Assembly (NCBI GenBank): GCA_000467715.1
Contig: AJFK01000016.1
Location: forward strand, 124,001-188,000
DNA: 64,000 bases
Reading direction: 5' to 3'
Source of the DNA: Hysterium pulicare CBS 123377
Lineage: Eukaryota; Ascomycota; Dothideomycetes; Hysteriales; Hysteriaceae
How positions within the stretch are numbered: position 1 is the first letter of the stretch; each line of letters opens with the position of its first letter. The translations under genes and the position numbers were made by a program. Under the pieces are notes generated by a model that ran no database searches, was not told where the DNA came from, and saw nothing but the letters and a program-made list of their open reading frames with translations. Positions 10,645-20,655 of this stretch are shown in pieces.

Positions 10645-13204
10645 ATGGTAAGTCGGCAGCTTGCAGCGGTGTTATCGATAACTCTATCCTAATCAGCCCT
10701 ACAGCAGGCCATGACACCGATGACGCCGCTGGAAGCCGGCGTGGAAATGTTCCAGAGAGGAAAACTACAGCCATTCTTTGTAGCGCGAACTGGATCAACT
10801 CGCCCACTCTCTGAAGCGACCGAAATTGAAACAGATATCGAAGATGATTCGAGCGAGTTCGAAGAGGAGTCCCCTCGCTTTAGCTTTGCTTCCGTGAGTC
10901 CCAGCACCAGACCAGACATCAATTCCAGCCATTGACTACGTACAGAAGGAAAGTCGTAAAAGCCAAACAACCATTTCTACGTTTGAAGAAGTACATACGC
11001 CCGAAGACCTAGAATCCAATCGAAGAACTCGTTTCGATTTTGAGTGGGAACTACCAAAGTCGGTCGAGGGTCCAATAGGCCCTCACCTCTTCCGTGCTTC
11101 TCAGTCTTCAGCTGATTTCCCTTTTGACACTATCTTGCAAATGTCACCGTTGTTACCAAAGGAGCCACCATCCAGAATGGGAACCGCTTTCCGAGGAGCA
11201 TCCCCAGACACTATTGTTCCCCAAAAGGAGTTCAACAGCCTTGCTTCTGCCGTAGCTCATTTGGATACGGCCGAGGTTCGAGCATGGACTTCTCAGCAAG
11301 TAGCAACGTGGATGTACCAGAATGGATTCGAGTCAGACATTATCAATAGGTTTGAGGCCCATGATATTACCGGGGCTGTCCTTCTTGACCTTCAATTTGA
11401 GGACTTGAAAGAGCTGGAGATCCAGTCTTTCGGCAAGAGGCACCAGCTGTGGAATCAGATTGATTCGCTACGAGCTGCTGAAGGATTTATGTCCCCTCTT
11501 GTTCCTGTTCCTACTCCGTTTCAAGACATCAGCCGTCCTTGCACCGCAGCCAGAGAAAGGTCAAAGAGCAGGAATCGAGAACGACGTACTCGCGATAAGT
11601 CAAGAGGTGCAGCTAGTGCTTGTGAAGGTGATGACGCAAAAACGCCAATTACCCCTGGAGGTGGACGCAGAAGGAGGGGGCGTAAGAATCGAAACCCCGG
11701 GGATGATATCATCACGCCTGCTGAGTCTGTTTCGATCGTCGCGATCGAACAACTACTTCCAAAACCTCACAAATGTCCTAAAGGAGAACGCTGTGCAAAG
11801 TGGCGGAAACAGCAACGTCAGCTCGCTAGACTGCAAGAGGAACACGGCTTCCCTATCTCGCCAGAGAAAGGCGGACACATCTTCATAGCAGGAGATCCTG
11901 GGAACGCTGTGTCGGCTGGTCGTGTCGTTGAGAATGTCTATCGTCCCACATCAGACGCTATTCCTTCAGTGGTAGCTTCGTCCGATGTATTGGGCCCTGG
12001 TCAACTTCCAGAATTTAACTTGCAAGAGGACATGCTTCAACAACTCGAACAGCGTGATCCGCAAGACAATGTCCGACAGTTCCTTACGTTACAGCATCTA
12101 CAAGACCCGTACGCGACCAACACCCCTATCGAGGCCCCAGCAACACCCCCGCTAGAGATGTTCCCATCTCAGCATCAGATTGTGCAACCATATCAATCTT
12201 CAGGTCTTTCAAATTCATTCACATCATCAAGGCTTCCAGGTCCAGCACTACATCCACCAGAGTTTACTCCCGGCCCACACTCAAATCTCAAGAGTCTACC
12301 CAAACTCAGCATTCCACGTTCCATGTCTGCGAACCTACACTACGGTCCCAGGAGCGGGTTCCAGCAAAGCCCACAAGTCGCTCCCGACACCGCCTTTTCA
12401 CCTTGCCGTACCGCGTCCCCGGGTGGCGTGTACCGATTTGGCACGCCATTTTCAGAAATGGATGCACCCGTTACCGCCGTTCCCATTGGGCCCGTGGCCC
12501 GTGACGCAAGCCAGTCTGTACCACCCAATATGCAGTATCGCGACCCGGTGCAACGCACCGGTTCGAGAGCCGCCGACTGGCGACGTCCCTCGCTCCCCCT
12601 ACCGGCGCTCAACGAGGACCAGGTTTTCAGTCCCTCGGGTCACTCCGATGACTCGGACACGCTTCACGAGTCAACTTCTGGGGATGATGGTGCCGCATCG
12701 CCGAAGACTGCTAAGCCTTATTCGAAGGGCGGGTTTGTCTACGATAGCGTTAATCACTATGGCTGGATGAAGAAACGTCGCACCAAGCTTCTTCGACATG
12801 AATGGCAAGACCATCATTTCCGACTTACCGGCACTCAACTCGCTATGCACCCTAACGAGCTTCCTTCCTCTTCCGCCCTCCAGACTCTCGACGTTGATGA
12901 TTATGCCGTTGCATGTTCTTCAGTGGCCTCGAATAAACTCTCCGCCAAGCTCAAGGCACTGAAGATCTCGTCCGGTCAGCCAAAATCTAACAACGGTGTC
13001 CTTCCAGCCTTCGAGTTCCAGCTCGTGCCAACTGTCCTTGGCAAAGGTGAAGTGAGAAGAGTGATGCCAAACGGAAAGACGCATCATTTCGCAGTCAAGA
13101 CTAAAGATGAGCGGATCGACTGGATGAGAGAGCTCATGCTTGCCAAAGCACTCAAGGCTAAGGGCGATGGCTACGAAGTGAACGTCAATGGCGCGGATAT
13201 GTGA
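10645..13204 (+). CDS. SAM and PH domain protein (Boi-like adaptor)
   Basis: Three exons are proposed: 10645-10647 (the ATG alone, followed by GTAAGT), 10705-10893 and 10946-13204. They join in frame to about 816 residues. A start at the internal ATG 10711 is the alternative. Around residues 175-240 lies a SAM domain (VRAWTSQQVATWMYQNGFES ... IINRFEAHDITGAVLLDL). A basic Arg/Ser tract follows (REN/RRTRDK and GGGRRRRGRKNR). The long middle is Pro/Ser-rich. A PH domain sits near the C-terminus (YGWMKKRRTKLLRHEWQDHHFRL ends its first strands; the final helix is KDERIDWMRELMLAKAL). The order SAM-linker-PH resembles the yeast Boi1/Boi2 polarity proteins without their SH3 domain, suggesting a membrane-associated scaffold. 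The domain calls are strong, the cellular role inferred. Confidence 0.88.
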
Positions 13205-14841
13205 ATTCTTCTAGTCCACTTTTTCTCCTCTCAGCCGCTTACTAACGAACCAACTATGAAAACGAAATTGTATATTGGGTGGTAGCATGTGTATTATTTC
13301 GCTTTTTGTTGTCTCTGTCCCTTCCTGTACTGTTTTTGAATTCGCGAATTTTCAGCCAGCGAGCGAAGTTTTTCATTATGGATACCCTTCTCCGCATTGC
13401 AAGTTGACATTTGCTTTCTTCAGATCTTACATTCTTTTTTTCGTCAGGTACGACCCACTCAAAAGACTTTTTGGAAGTTATGCTTCAACCGCGAGGTTGG
13501 AAAGGGGATGAGGGGAGTGCTTGTAATGAGTTTGGGGATCTATTTTTCCTTTGGCATTTGAACGAAGCTTTAAGGGACGAAGCATTTGCATAGCGTTTTG
13601 GGATTCTTTTTCAGTAGCATACGCTCATTGATACCTTTCAGAGGACTGAGATGCGGGTGTCGTGAAGGGACGGCTTTAGTTAGGGTATATGGTTTCTACA
13701 GTAGTCTTAGCTAACGATGCTATGAGCTTTATTATACATTGCCTACGAAATATGTAATTTGAGCAGTTTGTCACAGGTGTAGAAACGAGGAGCCAGAGAA
13801 GTAGGAAATGGCCAAGCGTATAATTCTTTCGAAATTGGCCTTTTCGAATTCAATCCGTTTCCAACAGATCATGATTATCATCTTTCCGCGCAAGATCGAC
13901 TGGTCTACATCGATGGTCTTGTACGCCCTTATTGGCGCCTTTTTTTAAGAAGCACCTTGATTACAAGTTTGAAGGCCCCTCCATAAATGTCCGAATGGTC
14001 TTACAATACTTTTCTGGTTCAGGTTCACGATGGATCCAGGCCTAGGCCGGCTCAAGTGCACGACCGGCGCCCATTTACGCACACCCGAGATCTGCCTTCA
14101 GCCCTCTTAACCTTGGTCCTTCTGCGCTCTTCACCAACAAGGCACATCCGAATGATGGAGTCCGAGGGTCAACGGTCAACTTTTAGTTTGCATTAGCGAT
14201 GGAGCTTGCGATGAGAACGAGTGTTAAAAACCCGCGTGCCGCCTCGAAGCGACTGTTTCCGCTTTCATCTCCAAGAGTTTCTTGGAGGTTATCAGATACC
14301 TACACAAATGCCATGTATCAATTCTCCGGCAGTATCGTCGCAACCCCGGTCGTGCCCTTCATTTCTGTCTTCCGGTGAGATCGTTTAAACTTAGTCGGAT
14401 GACCGCCACCCGCATACAGGAGCATAACGTGGGACCACATCATCCAGTGCGATGCCATCTTTCGGTACTCTACGACTCGCAGCCGCGTAGATTTACCATC
14501 AAGTATATTGTCATCTGGCTCAAACGTGATAAGGCCGTGGAGTCTCACTGGATGTTGATGTCGGACCCCTCCGTGAAGGCAACCATCCTTCGCCCTGCGA
14601 ACCTTCAGCCGCAGCCCCGTTTGATGTCTACCGGCAGGCGAGACGGTTTGATATATCTCCGTCTTCTTTCTTTCGGTCTGTTACTCTTTCTGATCATTTC
14701 TTTCCACAAACCTCTGTCTGGGTTCCTAGTATTTCCCTTTTGACTTCTTTGCCAAACTCTTATTTCAGAACATATCGAGTGGGCGACTTTTGTGCACCAC
14801 CATCAGGCTTGCCGTCCCAACGTGAGATATAGCTTAAACGT
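13205..14841. other. intergenic, tandem genes
   Basis: A 1.6 kb gap with the 3' UTR of the SAM-PH gene and the upstream region of the next regulator. The ORFs at 13987-14196 and 14282-14743 show no domain-like pattern. A pyrimidine-rich tract (14640-14760) precedes the start of the next gene, common in fungal promoters. Confidence 0.5.
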
Positions 14842-16884
14842 ATGGCCACCACCAATCATGTGAATGCTCTCAACACCACTTACGGCACACCCTTAGGTGA
14901 GGGATGGGACGAGTTCGTTTCTTGGGACGGAGGAGATCTAATTGACACTCTGTTCCAAGGTGGGTCGGCCGACTGCCAGCATCTGGAACATCCGTTCATC
15001 GACTTCCACCAGCCGGAGAGTGTTGTGTCTGACTTTCCCTCTGCGCCTCCATCTGTGACGGAGGGCGCCACTTCCGACTGCAGCTTTTCATTGCCCAATT
15101 CCATCACCTCTCCCACGGCCCTTGCAACTTCTCCTTTGTGGGGTAGAAATGATAGAGTGCTTACGGACTCTTTCAATCCTTTCAGTCCCCTAGAGTCCGT
15201 CCACCCTCAGGCTTTCGATAACGTGGGGGTATGGACGGACCAACCACCACTGCTTATCGAGCCTTTACCTGAGCAAGATCATGCGAAAGGAATCGCTATA
15301 CCTCACTCGAATTCACGAAGCTATGGCAATAGCTTCAGTTCATCACCCTGGCTCGAGGTCCCACCTATCCTCTCGACCTCTCCTACTACAAGCGAATCAA
15401 GCAGGAGCATTGCCATACCAAATAGCCTAAGAATCGACCCACCAGCAGGCTCGAATAGCTTCGAGTCTACCTCCTCATCCTCGACTAAGTATGGATGGGT
15501 GCAATACCAAGTCAACAGCAAGACGAGTCGACTAGTACCCTCTGGCGCTGGTTCGAACAGCGGTAAACGACAACGGGGCCGCACCAAAGCCTTGAGCCTC
15601 GAACAGCGAAAGAATGCGGCGCTGATGCGGGTAATCGGAGCCTGCTCTAATTGTCGACGACGTAAAGAGAAGTGTGACCCAGGTATTCCATGCAGATCCT
15701 GTATTGAACACTACAAAACCTCTCTTCCGCACCACCCATGCCGCTCCCGGCTGCTCACTTCCCTCACAAGTGTCTTTCTTTCTGAACGTCTGGGATGGCA
15801 TCCTACTTCTCGTCCGCTCTCCTCCTTTCTCGGGCCTACCAGCTACACTGTCCTCACAAACTCGGTCTACACCATCCCCCTGACACTGGGCTTCGGTCCA
15901 TCAATGCATCTCCAGGTCCACCCAGTAAACATACCGAATTCGAATGCGCTATATCACACGCACGTCATCTACCCCTGGCCTCCAAGCGCGATCTCAAGCA
16001 CAACACATGTACACGCCGTGTTTCCGGCTGCCTTGACCACAGGTGCTACTGAAAAGCTCAAATCAGACCTTGACGCTCATCTACGTCTCCTCGTCAACTC
16101 TCACTTCCGCGCCTTTCCCCTCTATTGCTCAGATCTCCGTCTCCTGCGAGAAACCTATATCCTGTTCAAATTACTACCGCCTTCTACCTCAGAATCTGGA
16201 CTGTTGCTTCAGGCATTGAAGCTCCTCGTCTTGGTGCACATCGGCGGTGATCTAACCCTCAGTCCCGAGTACCTGGCGGCCGAAGAAGGAGGTCTGGATA
16301 CTGTGCCTCCCACGCCCTGCTTCATCCGATCTCAATTCGGTGCCGTCATGCCTGGTCTCGCCATCTCTCTCATGCACGACGTCCTCGAGCGATTGGAGCG
16401 CCTCGCGCTGACCCGCGAGTGCTCAAGATGGGCAATCGTGGTCAGCACCATCATCATCGTTTTGATGTCTGTAGAAAGCGTGCAGTATCATGCTACAAAG
16501 GTTCCTTATCACACAGCATATGACCTCCCAGCAACCCAAGAAGGAAAAGCCAAGGAGAGGGTAAGGGGTAGAGAGATGGATGAGCAGGGTGTGGATGCTA
16601 TGCTCAATTTCTACAAAGCTTGCTACGGGGTCTGCCATCATCGCTTGAGGGACGACTTGTCTGGAGGTATCAATGATGGACAGGCGCAGCGTCATAGGAT
16701 TGGGTTGAAGACACCGGAGGATAGGTTTGAGGAGGGCCTGAGAGCAGCGGTTAGGAAAGCTGAAGAGGCCGGTTACCTTGCCGAGAGGGAGAAAGTCGAG
16801 TTGGGGCAAGGGCAGGGTGAAAGTGAGGATATGGGAGCTTTCTTCGACCGCTTGGTTGCTAGGTTGATCTTGCTCAAAACTTGA
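14842..16884 (+). CDS. Zn2Cys6-type regulator with mid-protein zinc cluster
   Basis: Single-exon ORF of 680 residues. The first 230 residues are acidic and Ser/Pro-rich, like an activation region. A basic stretch (GKRQRGRTKALSLEQRKNAA) leads into GACSNCRRRKEKCDPGIPCR, then SCIEHYKTSLPHHPCR. Six cysteines are in place with C-x2-C-x6-C-x5-C-x2-C and a long 12-residue gap to the last. This is an atypical cluster placed near residue 270 rather than at the N-terminus, with LGWHPTSRPLSSFL after it. That layout recurs in a group of ascomycete C6 proteins. The C-terminal half is helical without membrane segments. Presumably a nuclear regulator; the targets are unknown. The first Met (MATTNHVNAL) is taken as the start. 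Confidence 0.88.
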   Translation: MATTNHVNALNTTYGTPLGEGWDEFVSWDGGDLIDTLFQGGSADCQHLEHPFIDFHQPESVVSDFPSAPPSVTEGATSDCSFSLPNSITSPTALATSPLWGRNDRVLTDSFNPFSPLESVHPQAFDNVGVWTDQPPLLIEPLPEQDHAKGIAIPHSNSRSYGNSFSSSPWLEVPPILSTSPTTSESSRSIAIPNSLRIDPPAGSNSFESTSSSSTKYGWVQYQVNSKTSRLVPSGAGSNSGKRQRGRTKALSLEQRKNAALMRVIGACSNCRRRKEKCDPGIPCRSCIEHYKTSLPHHPCRSRLLTSLTSVFLSERLGWHPTSRPLSSFLGPTSYTVLTNSVYTIPLTLGFGPSMHLQVHPVNIPNSNALYHTHVIYPWPPSAISSTTHVHAVFPAALTTGATEKLKSDLDAHLRLLVNSHFRAFPLYCSDLRLLRETYILFKLLPPSTSESGLLLQALKLLVLVHIGGDLTLSPEYLAAEEGGLDTVPPTPCFIRSQFGAVMPGLAISLMHDVLERLERLALTRECSRWAIVVSTIIIVLMSVESVQYHATKVPYHTAYDLPATQEGKAKERVRGREMDEQGVDAMLNFYKACYGVCHHRLRDDLSGGINDGQAQRHRIGLKTPEDRFEEGLRAAVRKAEEAGYLAEREKVELGQGQGESEDMGAFFDRLVARLILLKT

Positions 16885-18025
16885 GGGAAATTTGGACAGG
16901 ACTTCAGGGTTTCGAGTCCGCAATGACTTATAGGTGGGTCGACGACGATGAACTACGGCCGCGATGAAAGAGCCTAGAACTCGCACCTCGACTTGGTGGT
17001 GCTTGAGATCGGCTCACGATTATAACGGGTACGGCTACGGCGACGGCTACGGGAACGAAGAACGAATTACGACTACGATATGGCCATGTCTTTACGACGT
17101 CATGGCTCTATGAATCTTTTCACATTCGATATTGAGGCGTTATAAAGTGGGTTCCCCTTTATCTGTTGGCTATCTGCTTTTTCACGGGTGGTGCTCTCAT
17201 TCATCGCGTCCTTGAGCGTTTATCTCACTTAGAGGGTAGCGTTGAAGCGAAATTTGGGGATTTTTCTATGCCACTGCTGTACAGTATACTTTCTCTGTAC
17301 ACCACCTTGTATCTTCCTTTCTTGTACTTCTTACATAGGAGCTCAAGATCGGCGCTGGAGGATAACTGTTTAGATAGCTATATACCTTTTCGTCAATATA
17401 TTTATTTTAAATGATTGCATTTAGGCTCTACGTCGCTTCTTGAGACTTCCTTCTTGTATGTCGCGAGGTCGAACATGTCTTGCTGCCGGCGTCGAAGGGA
17501 GGTGCTGGTCAGACCAAACCCTAGGAGATATATTAGGATGGTATACGGACAAGAAGATGTAGACGTAAGCTGTGTACGATGGATAGATGCACTCTGAAGA
17601 AGGTATACTTAGGCAAAGCATCCCTTTTTCTGGAAGTCTAGATAGAGATAGTTAAGAAACAGGGTAATTTTAATAATAATAATATATATAAGTTTATTTT
17701 ATAGTAAACTAGATTTTAGGAAAAGGGCTTACTTTTACTATGTATAATGGGCTGGAAGTCAGTATCATGGCCGGCGAGTAGCTCACTCGGATTCGGACTC
17801 GGGAACGAAGAGATCAAGGTACAATGTCACAGAGCCCGAATTCTGTCTGCAGACGGAGGATACAGACAAATGTAGAGGCGTAAAGGGTTCAAAAAAGATC
17901 TCGAATCAGTGCATTCGATATAACACTCAACCATAATACTCAATTCAATGGACTACTTTTTGTTTCTAAGGTATAAGGCAAGCACTACATATACAACCAG
18001 ACCCCAGAAGAACTTTTAGTTTCTA
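16885..18025. other. intergenic, convergent genes, contains a MITE
   Basis: A 1.1 kb gap between convergent genes. Both 3' UTRs lie here. From about 17640 to 17740 the sequence becomes strongly AT-rich because of a small transposon relic listed separately. A GGC/TAC/ACG run (17025-17075) is mildly repetitive. Confidence 0.5.
17610..17740. mobile_element. MITE-like element, copy 1 (TA-flanked, about 131 bp)
   Basis: The two ends are imperfect inverted repeats of about 32 bp, both opening with TA. The left end reads TAGGCAAAGCATCCCTTTTT; the right end, reverse-complemented, reads TAGTAAAAGTAAGCCCTTTT. Both continue to TCTAG. Most differences are C/T or G/A, as RIP would make. The interior is almost pure A/T with (TAA)n. 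No coding capacity. A TA target duplication would place it with Tc1/mariner-type non-autonomous elements. The right end matches the ends of copy 2 at 22645-22773. Confidence 0.7.
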
Positions 18026-19355
18026 CTACCTCCCCTTTACTTTTAGTTTCCTCTTCCTCGCCTCTCCGTTTGCGTTAATGGAAGTTGCTGCGTTCAAGGC
18101 TGCTTCTTCCTGGTCTTCCTCTGCGGGTTCGAGAAGGGGATCATCAACGGATTTTGAGCCCGTTACTCGACCGACGGATTGGGCGTAGAGGAATTTGGGA
18201 AGCTTGAAGAGGAGGGTGTCATATATTGTTGGCTTGGGTTCTTCATCGGGCTACAAACTGTTAGTTTTTTGTTCCGAAGATGTTCGCGGGTCAAATACTT
18301 ACGTCCAGCAAGTACTCATTCTTCATGCCATCCTCCGTATCTTCTTCTAGGTAGACGTTTCCGACTGAATCAACAACGAGAACTTTGCCGTTTTCTGCTA
18401 CGATCCGTTTCTTCGTGCCCACGGGACCAGACGTGAGTTCTGCTTCAACAGGCGTGCTGATGCCGGAAGTTTTAGCCTTCTTGGCTGCTTGCGCATTCTT
18501 GCCTTTTCGCGCTTCCTTCTCTTGCATGCGTTTTTGGCGTCTGTTCATGGCCGGCATGCCTGAATCATCTTCGGGAACATCCCAATTTTGCTGAGGCTCG
18601 GCAGCTGGGGTGGAGCTTATTCCTGGAATGCCTTGGATGCCGGTGTCATCGCCCCAGGCTGTCCTCCGCGCGTGTCTGATGTATCTTTCGACGAACTCTC
18701 GACGTCGCTTCCAGCCCATGACCAGAGCGCCATAGTGTACACCACCACCACCCACGACCAATAAACCAATCAACACAGAGCCTAGACCAGGTCGAAATCG
18801 TGCGTAGTAGTATCCCGTGCCTCTCCATTTGGGGAAACCATTCCTGAGGAAGTGATCGTACCGTTCGCGCGACGGTCCTTTCAGAACCTCCACCACAACT
18901 GTAAGTCTCTGGTATCTTGCAGTTGCTTCCTTCATAAAGGTATCGATTTCCTTTTTCGTTGGTTGCTTTGAAACACGGACACCTGGCTTCTTCTTCTGCC
19001 CCGTCTTGGGCTTTTGGAGCGCATAACTGGCGATGAAAGACTGGCGAGCTTTGTCCGGATGGATCTGGCGAGACTTTTTGCGATAGGCTTTGTTTAGTTC
19101 GTCTTGAGTCGCGGTGGGCTTCACTCCCAACAGCTCGTAGAACGTCGTGTTGGAACCATCGTGAGCGGCCACCTCGTCGCGTAGGCGAAAAATTTCATGG
19201 TCTGGAGAAGGAGTGAGAAATTAGCCAGAACACTTAGAACGGGGTGTGAGAAAGCAGAAGCAATTGAACGAGCTAGCATTACCTTCTTTAGTCCAAGCAG
19301 CCACGGCGGTGATAAGAACGCACAGTGCTAGTGTCAGCACCGCGAAAGTCCTCAT
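18026..19355 (-). CDS. ERJ5: ERJ5, ER membrane J-domain co-chaperone
   Basis: Three exons, 19355-19283, 19201-18303 and 18250-18026, give about 398 residues. Exon 1 encodes a signal peptide ([20 protein letters not shown]) cut before [15 protein letters not shown], the typical ERJ5 mature start. A J domain follows ([20 protein letters not shown], with the HPD motif in [10 protein letters not shown]) that would stimulate a luminal Hsp70 such as Kar2. A membrane segment ([20 protein letters not shown]) comes after YYYARFRPG. The tail is basic and cytosolic, ending KRKLKVKGR. The length fits fungal ERJ5. It shares a 644-base divergent promoter with PRA1, another secretory-pathway gene, so co-regulation is possible. 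Splice joins keep the frame, and the identity is strong. Confidence 0.93.
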
Positions 19356-19601
19356 TGTGGGTTTTGTCTGGGGAAAAGACCCGAAGGCTCTGCGGCAGTG
19401 AAATGGGCGGGTAGTAAAAGCTGCGGGTAACAAGAAATGGAGTAGATTGTGCGTCCGTAGTGCAGAGATGCCCCAGCTACGACGCCTAACGTGGTCCAAT
19501 CAGCGGTGCGGCCAGTGTGAAGTTTCAGTGCAGTTGCGAAGCCCGTTGAGGTGGATAAAATGTGGGCGTTTTCCCCGAGCTGGCTTCTCCCTTCTCGTCT
19601 T

Positions 19602-19639
<38 letters not shown>

Positions 19640-19999
19640 GCTTTGATGCTTGCGTGTCTTCTCCCGGCACCAATTTGGCACTGTGGGGGCAGCTGTGGCA
19701 GTGCAGCATGTGAAGGCTAAAGCTGAATCGCGTTGCTGTGGCTTGGGGCAGATCTCCCAAATTAGAGCCAGGGGCGGGCTGAGACGGCCAGAGCGGCCAC
19801 TTCTCACCAAAGACGCAACGAAAAATCCACGTATTCTGCATTCTTTGCGAGACACACCACACAACCTCCTTGCAACGCGTCAGCTCGAGACAGTACAAGA
19901 TACTCCTGTAGGCTCCCATTTTCTTTGTCAACTTTCCCGTGTTGCCAGTTGCAGACACATCTCAGCTCCACCCTTCACACCACATTTCGCACTAACAAT
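19356..19999. promoter_or_regulatory. divergent promoter ERJ5 / PRA1
   Basis: A 644-base region between two head-to-head secretory-pathway genes. It contains a hexanucleotide microsatellite (listed separately). Short ORFs here are antisense shadows of each other and are not called as genes. Confidence 0.55.
19599..19636. repeat. hexanucleotide microsatellite (CTTTCA)n
   Basis: About six consecutive copies of CTTTCA/TTTCAC run without interruption and then decay into CTCTCGCTTT. It lies in the shared ERJ5/PRA1 promoter, where copy number could change spacing between promoter elements. Confidence 0.9.
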
Positions 20000-20629
20000 A
20001 TGGCCCCTTTCACAGACCTCGAAGACCAACGAGAGAATCTCATTACACTAGACGAACCCCAACAGACCGAACCGACTCGATTTCACAATCCCACAATCAT
20101 GTCTCGATTGAACATTCCTCTGGACGCTCTGACGTCCAGAATGAATTTCGGAGGCCGCTTCGACGGACTGCGCTCGACGTCGATATCCTCACGATTTGCC
20201 AACCTGAAGCCAGTCTCCGAATTCCTCGACTTCAAGCGCGTGTCGAAGCCTGCCAATTTCGGTGAGGTACAAAGCAGAGTCAACTACAATCTTGGCTACT
20301 TCTCCAGCAATTATGCCGTTGTCTTTGTCATGCTCAGCATCTACAGCTTGCTGACCAACATCCTTCTTCTCTTCGTCATTTTACTGGTTATTGGAGGCAT
20401 GTACGGCATCGGCAAGCTTCAAGGCTCAGATCTCGAGATCGGCACGTTTCGAGCGACAACCTCCCAACTCTACACAGCTCTCCTCATCGTCGCAGTCCCG
20501 CTTGGTATTATCGCTTCGCCATTCACAACAGTCCTCTGGCTCATTGGAGCTAGCGGTGTCACGATCTTGGGCCATGCCGCGTTCATGGACAAACCGATCG
20601 AGTCAGCTTTTTCCGAGGAGGCGGTCTAG
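20000..20629 (+). CDS. PRA1/YIP3 family protein (prenylated Rab acceptor)
   Basis: Single-exon ORF of 209 residues from the ATG at 20000 (MAPFTDLEDQRENLITLDEP). The frame is open 75 bases further upstream, but no better start is seen. The core carries the PRA1 hallmarks: FGEVQSRVNYNLGYFSSNYA, then two membrane hairpins (VVFVMLSIYSLLTNILLLFV / ILLVIGGMYGIGKLQ and LYTALLIVAVPLGIIASPFT / TVLWLIGASGVTILGHAAFM), and ends DKPIESAFSEEAV. Family members sit in Golgi/ER membranes and bind prenylated Rab GTPases to regulate vesicle traffic. The N-terminal 35 residues before MSRLNIPLDALTSR are extra, and translation might start at that Met (20099). Only 26 bases separate its stop from the next coding frame. 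Confidence 0.92.
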   Translation: MAPFTDLEDQRENLITLDEPQQTEPTRFHNPTIMSRLNIPLDALTSRMNFGGRFDGLRSTSISSRFANLKPVSEFLDFKRVSKPANFGEVQSRVNYNLGYFSSNYAVVFVMLSIYSLLTNILLLFVILLVIGGMYGIGKLQGSDLEIGTFRATTSQLYTALLIVAVPLGIIASPFTTVLWLIGASGVTILGHAAFMDKPIESAFSEEAV

Positions 20630-20655
20630 GTGGTCGGCCGCGAACTCCATACGAT

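Noticed and set aside
14282-14743. 153-codon ORF with a hydrophobic C-terminus
   Set aside because: Composition is that of translated pyrimidine-rich promoter DNA; no conserved pattern.
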